Shown: piece after piece, positions 35,034-44,391 of the stretch
Layout: the number at the start of each line of letters is the position of its first letter
Numbering within the stretch: position 1 is the stretch's first letter
Source: Prevotella sp.
GTDB taxonomy: Bacteria > Bacteroidota > Bacteroidia > Bacteroidales > Bacteroidaceae
Direction of reading: 5' to 3'
NCBI GenBank assembly: GCA_022486815.1
Contig: JAKVJW010000004.1
Coordinates: 62,001-126,000 of the forward strand
DNA length: 64,000 nucleotides
Notes under the pieces: model-generated
Told to the model about the DNA's origin: nothing
What the model saw: the letters and a program-made list of their open reading frames with translations, nothing else
Database searches by the model: none
Position numbers and translations under genes: made by a program

Positions 35034-36473
35034 TTACCTCAACATATATTGAGTAATGAGTATGCCATTGGAGATAAACAAATAGACAGCCAGCACTCCT
35101 ATAAGGCCGAACACAGACCAGCGGGCCCCTTTCAGCCTTTTATTGACAGTTTTCACCAGATAGCCAATAGCTATAGGAATGACAAAGATCCAATGAGCTG
35201 TCATCAGATACACTTCGTTGATGCCAAAGCCAAGCACCATGTGAAGTGCCATATCCAATCCGAACCAACTAACCGCTAACCATAGGAACGGAGAACGACG
35301 GCCACACCATATTCCCCCAAGAAATAGCAGTACCAACAGCAATTCTATGACATAATGGTATCCTTTCTGATAGTGTACGATCATCGGTCGGCCAACGAAC
35401 TCATCCTCCAATAAATGGCTATGATGCAACTGTATTGATTCGCCAAACAAATTTTCCACTCCACTCTGCCAACGGTCTGTAGTCAGATCCGTCCAACGCA
35501 TAAATTCGCCGTTTGAGATAGGGGCCCCCTGTATTAATCTATGTGGAACATGTTTAGAAGGCACATTCACATGATTTTCAGAAATCCGAGCAGAAGAAAT
35601 CTTCGATTTCGCGGCACAGTCCAGATGGCTAGTCACAGTAAGATGAGCTATTGAATCTTTCTTTATTTTTTCAACTTTCTTTTTCATTATTGCAGCATGA
35701 CGAGCCGTCTCTTCAGGCCAAACGAGATAACGGTATTCAAAACGGCAAAATACCCAGATTAAGATCGCTGGTACAATAACTGCAAAACAGAGATAACTCC
35801 AGTGAAAGAACTTTTTGCCATTCACAAAGAGTCCTGAAAGAAAAACTTTCAATCCGTTATTCAATGAAATTCCTCCCACAAGAAGAAATAGCAAAATGGT
35901 ATGCCACATCTTCAAAGGTCTGTCGGATTTCATCAGGATCCCTGATATATAGAGTGTCAAAAGCAGAGCGAACAAGGAGAATATAAAATGGTCAGGGACC
36001 ATACTTGACAGCATGATATAGGCAAAAGAAAAAAGCAAAGCAGTCAGTACTGTGGCTTCAGGCCTTGCAAGTTCTATCACTTCCCGAAATATCCTATAAA
36101 TAAAAAGAACAGAGTAGAACGCGCAGAACACGACCATAGCCCCAACGACAAACTGCACACAGTTGATGCCTGTAATCACCATCAATCCACGATTGATCAA
36201 ATAGGGAATATACATAAAGAAAGCCATCAAAGGATGTCTGTAGACATTATAACGTGCTCCCCAATGGGAGACAACATCATAAGTGATCGGATCAAAACCA
36301 GACACATGGAATCTACTAATAAACAGATGCCAATAATCATTTTGTAATGGCGTAAAAACGCCATAATACTTGCAGATTGTCAGAGTGTTCAAAGCAATAA
36401 AGAAGAAAAGAGCAACCAACGCTAATCCTTTCTCTTCCTTTCTGATTCTGAATATATTCAGCAGCTTCTTCAT
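35034..36473 (-). CDS. DUF6080 membrane protein, copy 3
   Basis: A 479-residue relative, first transcribed of the three. It has 'HVSGFDPITYDVVSHWGARY', 'RHPLMAFFMYIPYLIN', 'SSMVPDHFIFSLFALLLTLY', 'GISLNNGLKVFLSGLFVN', 'ENLFGESIQLHHSHLLEDE' and 'GFGINEVYLMTAHWIFVI'. The frame is open to 36485, but the ATG at 36473 (MKKLLNIFRIRKEEKG) matches the start of copy 2 better. The insert before 'ENLFGESIQLH' is long and Lys/Ser-rich. Copies 2 and 3 are closer to each other than to copy 1. Confidence 0.82.
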   Translation of the reverse strand: MKKLLNIFRIRKEEKGLALVALFFFIALNTLTICKYYGVFTPLQNDYWHLFISRFHVSGFDPITYDVVSHWGARYNVYRHPLMAFFMYIPYLINRGLMVITGINCVQFVVGAMVVFCAFYSVLFIYRIFREVIELARPEATVLTALLFSFAYIMLSSMVPDHFIFSLFALLLTLYISGILMKSDRPLKMWHTILLFLLVGGISLNNGLKVFLSGLFVNGKKFFHWSYLCFAVIVPAILIWVFCRFEYRYLVWPEETARHAAIMKKKVEKIKKDSIAHLTVTSHLDCAAKSKISSARISENHVNVPSKHVPHRLIQGAPISNGEFMRWTDLTTDRWQSGVENLFGESIQLHHSHLLEDEFVGRPMIVHYQKGYHYVIELLLVLLFLGGIWCGRRSPFLWLAVSWFGLDMALHMVLGFGINEVYLMTAHWIFVIPIAIGYLVKTVNKRLKGARWSVFGLIGVLAVYLFISNGILITQYMLR

Positions 36474-36631
36474 ATCCGACTGCAAAATTAATACTTTTTA
36501 ATTAAAAAGAGGGGGAGTAGAAGAAATATACTTGAACATATATGATAATCTCCTAAAACAGGAACAGGAATAACTAATGATAAAATGAGGAAACAAGAAA
36601 GTATTCAAGAAGAAGGTAACTTTTCCTGGTT

Positions 36632-37054
36632 CTAAGTCAGGAAAAAGCGTATCAACAAGAAGTTGGTCGGCACACATATACAAAACATGGGAATCGGTGC
36701 CCACAGATGTCCCATTCCTATCCATAGAAAGAAATTGAAGGTGACCATCTGCAAGAAATAGTTAATGACATGACTAAAGAGAAATCCTGCACCCTTCTTG
36801 GCGTTTGCCTTCACATGAAAAGTAAAATGAGTACTGGCTATAAAATTAAAGACAAAGCTGATCAAATAAGCTATTGTCATTGCTACCGTTGGCCATAGGT
36901 GAACATGTCCGGAAAGACCTATTATATGAATCAATATCCAGTAGACACCATACTGGATCAGCGTTGCTGTAAGACCAACAATACCAAAGCGGACAATCTG
37001 CCCGATATTCTTATGCTCTTTGTCATTCAAATAATGAAGTCTATCCTTTATCAT
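36632..37054 (-). CDS. GtrA family membrane protein
   Basis: A 140-residue protein with four hydrophobic helices of the GtrA family ('IGQIVRFGIVGLTATLIQYG', 'FVFNFIASTHFTFH'). GtrA proteins help move or present polyprenyl-phosphate sugars across the inner membrane. The Mycobacterium relative Rv3789 is tied to decaprenyl-phosphate arabinose. I chose the ATG at 37054, giving a 14-base overlap with the HAD gene; the frame is open to 37099. Next to the HAD and UbiA genes it completes a lipid-linked sugar module. Confidence 0.85.
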   Translation of the reverse strand: MIKDRLHYLNDKEHKNIGQIVRFGIVGLTATLIQYGVYWILIHIIGLSGHVHLWPTVAMTIAYLISFVFNFIASTHFTFHVKANAKKGAGFLFSHVINYFLQMVTFNFFLWIGMGHLWAPIPMFCICVPTNFLLIRFFLT

Positions 37055-37661
37055 TATAACAACTATTTCTAAATGGTTTAAAGAAGCCTTTATCTGCAAA
37101 GTTCAGCATTTCCCGATCACCACGACTATCTCCAAAAGCAAAGATTTCGTAGTCCTCTCTCCTCCCCTTTAAGACAGCTCTAATACGATTGACTTTCTCC
37201 GGCCCAAAACAGTTTTTTGTTTTAAATCGTCCCGTAAGTTTACCATCAACCACCTCCAATTGAGTACCGATAACAGTAGGTCCGTTGCCTACAAATGGCC
37301 TAACCCATGAATCAGGGCTAGCACTGACCACAAGGACTTTATAACCTTTCTGCAGAACTTTATGGAGTTCAAGGACAGCTTGCTTACGTAACAGACATGA
37401 GCGGTCCTCGGCAAAAGCCAGACACATCTGGTTAAAGGTTGCTTCTTTTACCCCTTTATATAATAAAGTAAAGATCTTCTGTTTTACCTTCCAATTCGGA
37501 TAAAGATGAAACTTCATCAAAATCAACATGGGACTATAAGCAAGAAAAGCCGTCAACATCAGGAATGTACCCTTACTATATCGGATAAATTCTATCAGCG
37601 TATCTTTTCGGGTCAATGTCCCATCAAAATCAAAACAATAGACCTTCTTCTTTTCTATCAT
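37041..37661 (-). CDS. HAD-IB family phosphatase
   Basis: A 206-residue haloacid-dehalogenase-type phosphatase. Motif I is 'YCFDFDGTLTRKDTL' with the nucleophile Asp, motif II lies in 'VLVVSASPDSWVRPF', and the metal site is 'FAFGDSRGDREML'. The frame is open to 37739, but the start at 37661 (MIEKKKVYC) puts motif I near the N-terminus as usual and avoids overlap with UbiA. Its place between UbiA and GtrA suggests it removes the 5-phosphate from polyprenyl-phosphate phosphoribose. Confidence 0.88.
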   Translation of the reverse strand: MIEKKKVYCFDFDGTLTRKDTLIEFIRYSKGTFLMLTAFLAYSPMLILMKFHLYPNWKVKQKIFTLLYKGVKEATFNQMCLAFAEDRSCLLRKQAVLELHKVLQKGYKVLVVSASPDSWVRPFVGNGPTVIGTQLEVVDGKLTGRFKTKNCFGPEKVNRIRAVLKGRREDYEIFAFGDSRGDREMLNFADKGFFKPFRNSCYNDKG

Positions 37662-37699
37662 GTTTAAACATTTTTTACAAGAATGAGGACCTCTTCTCC

Positions 37700-38578
37700 C
37701 TATCCAAAATAAATAATCAACAAGAAGGCAGCGAGCCAAGCTATAATATCTAACTGGATGAAATGGTCTTTAAGCAAGATCTGAGTGGGATCACCACTCT
37801 TCTCATCCACCACTGTAATCTGAATATATCTTAAAAGTCCTAATAATACGAAGACACTTGTCAAATAAAGATGATCCGTATGAAAATGCATCATAACCTC
37901 AGGACTCACCGTATACATGATGTAGCATACCAAGGTAACCGAAGCGGTTATCGTAATCGCCTGATTGATGAAAGTCAAATTATAGCGACTGGTATTTTTT
38001 CTCGGAGCTTCACCTGTCTTCTTCATCCTAATGACATCATCACGTCGCTTGGCAAAACTCATGAAAAGTGTAATCAAGAAGGTCATAAGCACAATCCATT
38101 GGCTTAATTCTATACCCGCAGCATTACCTCCGGCTAATAGCCTGAGGACAAAGCCAAAGGCTACCACACATACATCAATGATTGCATATTGTTTGAGTTT
38201 CGCACAATATGCCAGATTCATGAACCAATAAAAAAGAATGACAATACCCGTCCGGAGCCGATAATGGGGCAATAGCAGCAAGATGAAAAGTGAAAAGAAG
38301 AACATCAGGAACATCATCTCATACGCATGACGGGCACTGATAGCTCCTGAAGCTATCGGGCGATGGCACTTTACAGGATGATGACGATCATCCTCTGCAT
38401 CTTGAATATCATTGAAACAATAGATGGAAGAAGCAGCAAGGCAGAAAGATACCGCCGTGATGGCACTAGCCCATAAGTCCTGAATATTAAAGAGGGCTCC
38501 CCCGAAAAATACAGGAATAAAAACAAACAGGTTCTTCAGCCACTGTTGGGGTCTGATTAATTTAAAAATATCTTTCAT
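37700..38578 (-). CDS. UbiA family prenyltransferase, phosphoribose-lipid synthase-like
   Basis: A 292-residue membrane protein with about eight helices. It starts 'IRPQQWLKNLFVFIPVFFGG' and has the Asp-rich 'CFNDIQDAEDDRHHPVKCHR' motif followed by 'PIASG', the form typical of Rv3806c-like decaprenyl-phosphate phosphoribosyltransferases rather than of quinone-pathway UbiA. A second Asp/Arg cluster is 'AKRRDDVIRM'. Reaction expected: PRPP plus polyprenyl phosphate gives polyprenyl-phosphoryl-phosphoribose. The start overlaps the acyltransferase stop by 4 bases (ATGA). Confidence 0.87.
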   Translation of the reverse strand: MKDIFKLIRPQQWLKNLFVFIPVFFGGALFNIQDLWASAITAVSFCLAASSIYCFNDIQDAEDDRHHPVKCHRPIASGAISARHAYEMMFLMFFFSLFILLLLPHYRLRTGIVILFYWFMNLAYCAKLKQYAIIDVCVVAFGFVLRLLAGGNAAGIELSQWIVLMTFLITLFMSFAKRRDDVIRMKKTGEAPRKNTSRYNLTFINQAITITASVTLVCYIMYTVSPEVMMHFHTDHLYLTSVFVLLGLLRYIQITVVDEKSGDPTQILLKDHFIQLDIIAWLAAFLLIIYFG

Positions 38579-39609
38579 ATATGAATACGACTTTCAATCC
38601 TACGAGTCATCCATCCTAAAACAAAATGAAGAATCCAAGAAAGCAGAAGAGTAACGACAACACATAAAAGAAATGTAGGCCAATAGCTCCATGAATCAGG
38701 AATATACACAAGTACAAAATGCAAATGGATGAGATAAGCCTCCAAACTTAAGGTGCCTATCTGACGAAAAAGAAGATTAAACCACTTTGGAGTTCTGCGA
38801 AACAGACGGTTAAGCAAAAGAACAGTGGTCACGGTCAAAGGGATGTAAAGCATACGCTCCACATATAAAGGAAACTGCCCGTGCAAATCCTGTTCAAGGA
38901 AAATGCTAGACAGTAAAGTCATCAAAAACACCAGCATGATCATCCAAATAGAAGCACCATCTAATTTTTCTTTTTGTCTTACCTTCTCCCCCATATCAAT
39001 ACCAATGAAGAAAATAGGCATACGGCTCCAGAAAATCTCCAGATGGCCGACAAGATGATGAATAGGCGGTATATATTGAACAAGAATGCACCATAAGATC
39101 ATAACGACAGGTAACCATTGATAAATGGGATGACGCTTGATCAACTCCATATAAAATGGTGCAAAGACATAAAGCACCATAATAGCCGGAATATACCAGA
39201 AGGAAAGTTCATCATGCAGCCAGAATCCACTATTGATAGTTATCTCCCCTATCAACCACATCCATTCATGAAAACTACCACCATGAAAACGTGGGATATA
39301 AAACAAACAAGCAATAATGAACCAGCAAGGATAGACACGGAAAAAGCGACGAAGATAGAAATGTTTAACGGAAGGCGTCTTAGACCAAGAGAACCACAGG
39401 CCGATACCACTGAGAAACAAGAACATATCCACTCCGATATTACCAATTCTCCTCAGGCCGAAAAACAGATCATAACGTGGCAGACCAACATGGAAGAAAA
39501 TTACGAAGAGCATGGCCATTCCCATCAGCTCATTCCGATAACGGCTGATATTCGCTAATTCAATGTCTTCTATTTTCCACTTCATCTCGATTTTCTTTAA
39601 TCCGGTCAT
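38575..39609 (-). CDS. Membrane acyltransferase (acyltransferase family 3)
   Basis: A 344-residue integral membrane protein of the OafA/WecH type, which adds acetyl or other acyl groups to surface sugars. It has the N-terminal 'MLFVIFFHVGLPRYD' with the conserved His, 'MFLFLSGIGLWFSW' and 'FYLRRFFRVYPCWF'. About ten helices follow. The frame is open to 39654, but the ATG at 39609 sits 2 bases after the stop of the upstream acyltransferase, a better fit. It is coupled to UbiA by ATGA. Confidence 0.86.
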   Translation of the reverse strand: MTGLKKIEMKWKIEDIELANISRYRNELMGMAMLFVIFFHVGLPRYDLFFGLRRIGNIGVDMFLFLSGIGLWFSWSKTPSVKHFYLRRFFRVYPCWFIIACLFYIPRFHGGSFHEWMWLIGEITINSGFWLHDELSFWYIPAIMVLYVFAPFYMELIKRHPIYQWLPVVMILWCILVQYIPPIHHLVGHLEIFWSRMPIFFIGIDMGEKVRQKEKLDGASIWMIMLVFLMTLLSSIFLEQDLHGQFPLYVERMLYIPLTVTTVLLLNRLFRRTPKWFNLLFRQIGTLSLEAYLIHLHFVLVYIPDSWSYWPTFLLCVVVTLLLSWILHFVLGWMTRRIESRIHI

Positions 39610-39611
39610 AT

Positions 39612-40733
39612 CTACAGAACAGGCTTCGGAATCTTCTTCATCATCTGGTTCCATATCCAGGCCAGACCGATACTGGCTATGATATATAAAAGTAAACCGG
39701 TATAAAGATCACCTTGCCTACTAATCGGAATAAATATTTTTCTTGTAATAGGATGACAGACAAAAAGTGCTGCACTTATTTGACCAAACCAAGCCAGTCC
39801 ATGATTAATAATATCCAGATGACAATATCCAAGCACTTTTACCAATGCAATGCTAAAGCCGCAAACCAATACAGGCACAAAAGCCCACGTAAAGAAATTC
39901 AAACTGAAAATATAAACAAAGACAAATGAAAGGACCAGCACAAAACCATCAAACTGACATCGTCCCATCCTATTTCGCCAGGTTGCTATCTGCCTCTGTT
40001 CACGGGCAAAAAGCAATCCACAACAGAAAGGAAGCATACTGCCCATAAAATTATACCGGTACCAGTTAAGTGCATCGCCCTCGGGATTAAACAGAAATTG
40101 ACCAAAAGTACAAAGTATCAAAGCTATCAAGACCCACCGGTTTTTCCGTCTGTAAAAACATAGGCGATAAACAACATAAAGTTGTAAAAGCATTCCGAAA
40201 AACCAATAAGGTCCCGGCCAGATGACCTGATCCGGATGAGGAAAGAAATTATTGAACAATCCCAATTGAGCAATAATATCCATAACCTGATAATGAAAGG
40301 ATCCCGGCGTTATTTGATCAACGATGACAAAAGCTATAAAACCAGCAATCATCATTCTGAATAGTTTCAGGAAATGGTAACGAAAAAAAGGAGCTGATTT
40401 CACATAAGATACAGGATGTGAGGCATCATTGTGTTCATATTTCATTACTAGCCCATAGGCACTCAAGAACAAAAAGATGGGCACCCCATAGTGTCCGAAA
40501 AAAGACAAGAAATGTATCGGCAGTTTCCCATCAGGATTCAACAAGGCACGGTTAAACGCATCAACATTACTTTGGAAATACTGGTATTCATTTTCCCGAG
40601 TAATGCCTGGCAGCCAATGACAATAGTTGTGCAGAAAAATGCCGATAATAGCAAGCCCACGTAAGGCATGGCATTCCGCACGAGAAAGTAAGTCTTTCGA
40701 TTCTATTCCAATTTGATAATGCGATTCCTTCAT
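39612..40733 (-). CDS. Membrane acyltransferase (acyltransferase family 3)
   Basis: A 373-residue relative of the next gene, with about ten helices. It has 'ECHALRGLAIIGIFLHNYCH' (the catalytic His region), 'FFGHYGVPIFLFLSAYGLVM' and 'FLKLFRMMI' (the Arg-bearing motif). It is the first gene of the acyltransferase - acyltransferase - UbiA - HAD - GtrA unit. Two acyltransferases side by side suggest two different O-acyl decorations. Confidence 0.86.
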   Translation of the reverse strand: MKESHYQIGIESKDLLSRAECHALRGLAIIGIFLHNYCHWLPGITRENEYQYFQSNVDAFNRALLNPDGKLPIHFLSFFGHYGVPIFLFLSAYGLVMKYEHNDASHPVSYVKSAPFFRYHFLKLFRMMIAGFIAFVIVDQITPGSFHYQVMDIIAQLGLFNNFFPHPDQVIWPGPYWFFGMLLQLYVVYRLCFYRRKNRWVLIALILCTFGQFLFNPEGDALNWYRYNFMGSMLPFCCGLLFAREQRQIATWRNRMGRCQFDGFVLVLSFVFVYIFSLNFFTWAFVPVLVCGFSIALVKVLGYCHLDIINHGLAWFGQISAALFVCHPITRKIFIPISRQGDLYTGLLLYIIASIGLAWIWNQMMKKIPKPVL

Positions 40734-40870
40734 ACTTTTAGTAATCCAACAACTTTTTGTTATATAATTGCAATTCTAATAGTTAACTAAGCAGACCATT
40801 CAAATTCCATTTCAGAAATCATGGCAAAACTGGTCCTCATTATCCATTTTTATTCCTCCTAATCCGACAA

Positions 40871-42754
40871 TCAATTATGAGGCATCGCTTTCTGCCTTAA
40901 TTTGTCATAATCAGTTGTGTTCTTCAAGATACGTGATCGGTTCTCATCATATTCAGGACTAAGGAGATTATATTTTGCATGATAATATTTCGTATGAATA
41001 CCTGCAAGGTAAAGCAACATGTCAGGTAATGCATCTGTCATAAACTTGCGATGACGAGCTTCGATCACTTGCTGGAAAATTTCCGGATTGTGTCGGATAT
41101 AATCTTTCGAGCAGTAAATCCAAAAAGGAATTTCGAACTCATAATGTGCCAGAGGCCAGTTGATTACGGACGAATGATTACGGCAGATGAAACCACGATT
41201 GCCCTCATAGCATTCTTCACCATGATCCGGCATATAGATAACAATAGCATTCTGATGAGCAAAACGCTTGACAATCTGATTTACGATAGAATCATTATAC
41301 AGGCAAGCATTATCATAATAACTCAGCATCTTGCGTCGTTTCGGAGTCAGGTCAGAACGGACATCATCATATTGGGAAGCAAAGAAATGTGTCTGATTCT
41401 GGGGATAGCGATCCCGATAACTTACATGTTGCCCGATAAGATGAAAAATAATAAGATTATGTGACAGTCGCTTAGGATTTTTGGGATCAAAATTAAAATT
41501 ACGTTTTTCCAGATCCCCGTCATAATCAGAAAGGAGACCAGAATCATACTGATGCAACTGAGAATTTCTTGTGTCGAATTCCTTATGGCTTAAACCTGGA
41601 TGGTTCAAGAAAAAGCCTCCGCTGAAGTCATAAACTTCCTCATGTGCTTTTGGAAGGAACTGGTTTGTCAGAAAAGAAACACGATAACCAGCCTTTCTGA
41701 AGATCTGGGGGAAGAGGGGATAATCACACCATTCACCTTTCTCCCCGACAACATGCATAGAGAAAACGTTTTTAAAGACATAACTAGTCAAATTCCAACA
41801 GGTAACGACATCATCGTAATTAATTAACAGACCTGATTTTCTCAAAGCGATCTGACGTGGAGTCGTTGGCATGAAATAACCATCTAACTGAGCATGTGCT
41901 TTGCCATAGCTTTCTCCGATAATCAAGACGATATTCGGAGATGTAAAAGAACAACTGTCTACCTTTACATTTTCAGAAGCCCTAATCAACTGCCCGAGTT
42001 GCTTGCCAGCCAGATGATTAGCATAGAGGCTGAACACCAGCCGCGAAATAGGCGTATAGAGTTGTGCATGACAAGGTTCTGCCAATGTATGTTCGACCTC
42101 TCCGATTGTGTTCCCTGAAAAAAGATGTGCAATCGCAACTTTGTTATCCGCACTGGAAATTCCACTCCAGACTAAAAGCGCAGCAATTACAGTTCCCCCT
42201 ACAGGGCAAAATACAGGAGCACATAAATATAGTTTCTTCTGCCAACAGCTTAATCGAGTCCTTACATCAGAAGGAAACACTTTCAGAATTTGATGTCTGC
42301 AAGCATAAGCAACATGAATCAACATAAGCAGGAGAATCCAACCGACCTTGCTAAAAATAACATCTAAGGAAAACAAGGAAGATATTGCTTCTCCAGCCTC
42401 TCGCCCATTTGTCTCACCTATCAACATCAAGATAGAAGGATTGAGCGTAGAACTGAAGTCCACGAAGCAATAAGTATCAGCAAGAGCTGTAAAATAAAGG
42501 ATAAAATATAAGATTCCTCTAACCCATCGGCGTATTTTTAAAGGAATCAGTGCCAAAATACAACATAGCACATATAGATCAAGAAAAAGCTCTGCATACG
42601 ACTCTACAGCCACGCATGCACCTCTATGGTCCGGCAGCACACAAAAGGCGCACACCACACCAAGAATATACATAAACACAAAAAATCCCGAATTTGCCTT
42701 GATAGGATATAGTATGTTACCCATCACACAAGCAATCCTTTTTAAATATCTCAT
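40871..42754 (-). CDS. EptA-like phosphoethanolamine transferase
   Basis: A 627-residue protein with five N-terminal membrane helices and a periplasmic sulfatase-fold domain. Metal and catalytic sites: 'NIVLIIGESYGKAHAQLDGY', the likely nucleophile Thr in 'CWNLTSYVFKNVFS', 'IVIYMPDHGEECYEG' and 'NHSSVINWPLAHYEFEIPFW'. Such enzymes move phosphoethanolamine from lipids to lipid A or another glycan and can reduce binding of cationic peptides. I chose the ATG at 42754 because the promoter at 42776-42805 covers the earlier ATG at 42778. Confidence 0.88.
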   Translation of the reverse strand: MRYLKRIACVMGNILYPIKANSGFFVFMYILGVVCAFCVLPDHRGACVAVESYAELFLDLYVLCCILALIPLKIRRWVRGILYFILYFTALADTYCFVDFSSTLNPSILMLIGETNGREAGEAISSLFSLDVIFSKVGWILLLMLIHVAYACRHQILKVFPSDVRTRLSCWQKKLYLCAPVFCPVGGTVIAALLVWSGISSADNKVAIAHLFSGNTIGEVEHTLAEPCHAQLYTPISRLVFSLYANHLAGKQLGQLIRASENVKVDSCSFTSPNIVLIIGESYGKAHAQLDGYFMPTTPRQIALRKSGLLINYDDVVTCWNLTSYVFKNVFSMHVVGEKGEWCDYPLFPQIFRKAGYRVSFLTNQFLPKAHEEVYDFSGGFFLNHPGLSHKEFDTRNSQLHQYDSGLLSDYDGDLEKRNFNFDPKNPKRLSHNLIIFHLIGQHVSYRDRYPQNQTHFFASQYDDVRSDLTPKRRKMLSYYDNACLYNDSIVNQIVKRFAHQNAIVIYMPDHGEECYEGNRGFICRNHSSVINWPLAHYEFEIPFWIYCSKDYIRHNPEIFQQVIEARHRKFMTDALPDMLLYLAGIHTKYYHAKYNLLSPEYDENRSRILKNTTDYDKLRQKAMPHN

Positions 42755-42775
42755 TGAGAATCCGCTATTTAGCCG

Positions 42776-42805
42776 CAAAGGTAATTTAATTTAAGGAGAG
42801 GACAA
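42776..42805 (-). promoter_or_regulatory. Promoter of the EptA-like gene
   Basis: On the minus strand TTG (42803-42805), exactly 19 bases, then TACCTTTG (42776-42783). Transcription would start near 42769, about 15 bases before the ATG at 42754, which settles the start codon. Confidence 0.72.
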
Positions 42806-42887
42806 AATTATTTTCTGTTTTTCATGCAGCAAAGAAAACTATGAGATTCTATATTCCGTCTCTCATCAAAACACAATTTACAGCTCT

Positions 42888-43478
42888 TCATACCCCGTCC
42901 TGATAATCACCATTTTTGACCATTTCTTCAACTACAGCCTTAGGAACAAGATCGTCAATGGATTCATGATTCTGAATACGACGACGAATATCAGTACTAC
43001 TGATATGAATAAGCGGAGCATGCAGGACACTAACATGAGGCGGAAGAGATGGTTCGTTAATCGTAATGCCTTCTCTGGGATAAACACAAACGGGGTAATT
43101 CTTCAAGATATCTTTATAATGATACCAATCATGAAAATAGGCCCAATTATCCCCACCTACAAGTAGAGTAAACGACCGGTCAGGAAAATCATGGCTAAGT
43201 TTCTGTAAAGTATTCCAAGTATAAGACGGTCTCGGAAGATAAAACTCATAATCTTTAGCTACCAACCCTTTTTCTCCATTTAAAGCCAGCTGCATCAGAC
43301 GAAAGCGCTTGTCATCATCCAAGAGTTCTTCCTGCTGCTTCCATGGATTCTGAGGTGAAACCATCAGCCACACCTCATCCAGTCCGGCTCCTTTCAGAAA
43401 TTGACGGGCCAGTTGAATATGTCCGTTATGAATAGGATTAAAAGAACCTCCGTAAATTCCCGTCTTTAATTTTTCCAT
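42888..43478 (-). CDS. nadD: Nicotinate-nucleotide adenylyltransferase
   Basis: NadD of 196 residues makes deamido-NAD from nicotinate mononucleotide and ATP. It has the nucleotidyltransferase motif 'GIYGGSFNPIHNGHIQLARQ' at the N-terminus and 'HISSTDIRRRIQNHESID' at the C-terminus. It is the last gene of the yicC-gmk-nadD series, which is common in Bacteroidetes. A 142-base gap separates it from gmk with no clear signal. Confidence 0.96.
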   Translation of the reverse strand: MEKLKTGIYGGSFNPIHNGHIQLARQFLKGAGLDEVWLMVSPQNPWKQQEELLDDDKRFRLMQLALNGEKGLVAKDYEFYLPRPSYTWNTLQKLSHDFPDRSFTLLVGGDNWAYFHDWYHYKDILKNYPVCVYPREGITINEPSLPPHVSVLHAPLIHISSTDIRRRIQNHESIDDLVPKAVVEEMVKNGDYQDGV

Positions 43479-43620
43479 ATCAGTTTTCCTGTCAGGATCA
43501 TAAGAAAAACATCTTATATTATCAGGTCAATAAATATAAATCAAGTATCTTACTCCAGATGATAGTATATCCATTATGAGACAACACCAACAATTCTTTA
43601 AGAGATCAAGTTGAGAGGAT

Positions 43621-44211
43621 TCAAGGATTCTCCTCCCCAAGAAAACGGCTAATTTTTTGATACACTTCCGTTTCCGCATCAGCAAGAATATCATTAACTA
43701 TAACGTGATCAAATTTCGATGCAAAAGTCAACTCATAATCAGCTTTCGATAAACGCTGTTCAATCACCTCCGGTGTATCCGTATGACGGCACATCAAGCG
43801 ACGACGGAGTTCTTCTATCGACGGTGGTTGGATAAACAAACTTAAAGCCCGCTTTCCATAAAATTTTTTAATATTACACCCACCTTTTACATCCACATCA
43901 AAGACGATATTCTGCCCATCTGCAGTTTGAGACTCAACCTGAGACTTCAAAGTACCGTAAAAACGACCGGGATAGACCTCCTCATATTCAAGAAAGTCTC
44001 CATGAGAGATCTTTTTCCGAAACTCATCTGCAGTCAGAAAGAAATACTCGACCCCATTTTTTTCTGTTCCACGCGGTGCACGACTAGTACAACTTATCGA
44101 AAAAGCCAAATTAAGTTCGGGGTGTGTATCCATAAGGTATCTTACGATCGTACTCTTTCCGCTCCCACTTGGAGCGCTGAAGATAATCAGTTTGCCTTGT
44201 TTCATTGTCAT
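43621..44211 (-). CDS. gmk: Guanylate kinase
   Basis: Gmk of 196 residues phosphorylates GMP to GDP. It has the P-loop 'FSAPSGSGKSTIVRYL', the GMP-binding 'SCTSRAPRGTEKNGVEYFF', 'GDFLEYEEVYPGRFYGT' and the lid region 'RRRLMCRHTDTPEVI'. The second ATG, two codons downstream, is equally possible. It follows yicC by 180 bases, a gap that holds a hairpin at 44287-44316. Confidence 0.97.
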   Translation of the reverse strand: MTMKQGKLIIFSAPSGSGKSTIVRYLMDTHPELNLAFSISCTSRAPRGTEKNGVEYFFLTADEFRKKISHGDFLEYEEVYPGRFYGTLKSQVESQTADGQNIVFDVDVKGGCNIKKFYGKRALSLFIQPPSIEELRRRLMCRHTDTPEVIEQRLSKADYELTFASKFDHVIVNDILADAETEVYQKISRFLGEENP

Positions 44212-44286
44212 CAGTTTAATTATGGTTCAGACCTATAACTTATTTTACCCTGGCCTTTGCTCATATAATGGCTTATTTGATACTTA

Positions 44287-44316
44287 AGGCTCAACAGACT
44301 AATCCCTGCTGAGCCT
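44287..44316 (-). other. Hairpin between yicC and gmk
   Basis: AGGCTCAGCAG pairs with CTGTTGAGCCT (11 pairs, one G-U) over an 8-base loop on the minus strand. No T-run follows in the direction of transcription, so it may be a processing or attenuation structure rather than a standard terminator. Confidence 0.4.
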
Positions 44317-44391
44317 CAATATTATACTTTCATTTTTTAATTTCATTCATAAAGAAATCCGATTGCCATTTTTTCTCGGACACTTTACATT

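Noticed and set aside
36483..36490. TAATTTTG as a promoter for DUF6080 copy 3
   Set aside because: It would leave almost no leader before the chosen start and has no -33 partner.
36498..36725. Minus-strand frame of 75 codons beside gtrA
   Set aside because: It overlaps the end of gtrA in another frame and has no family resemblance.
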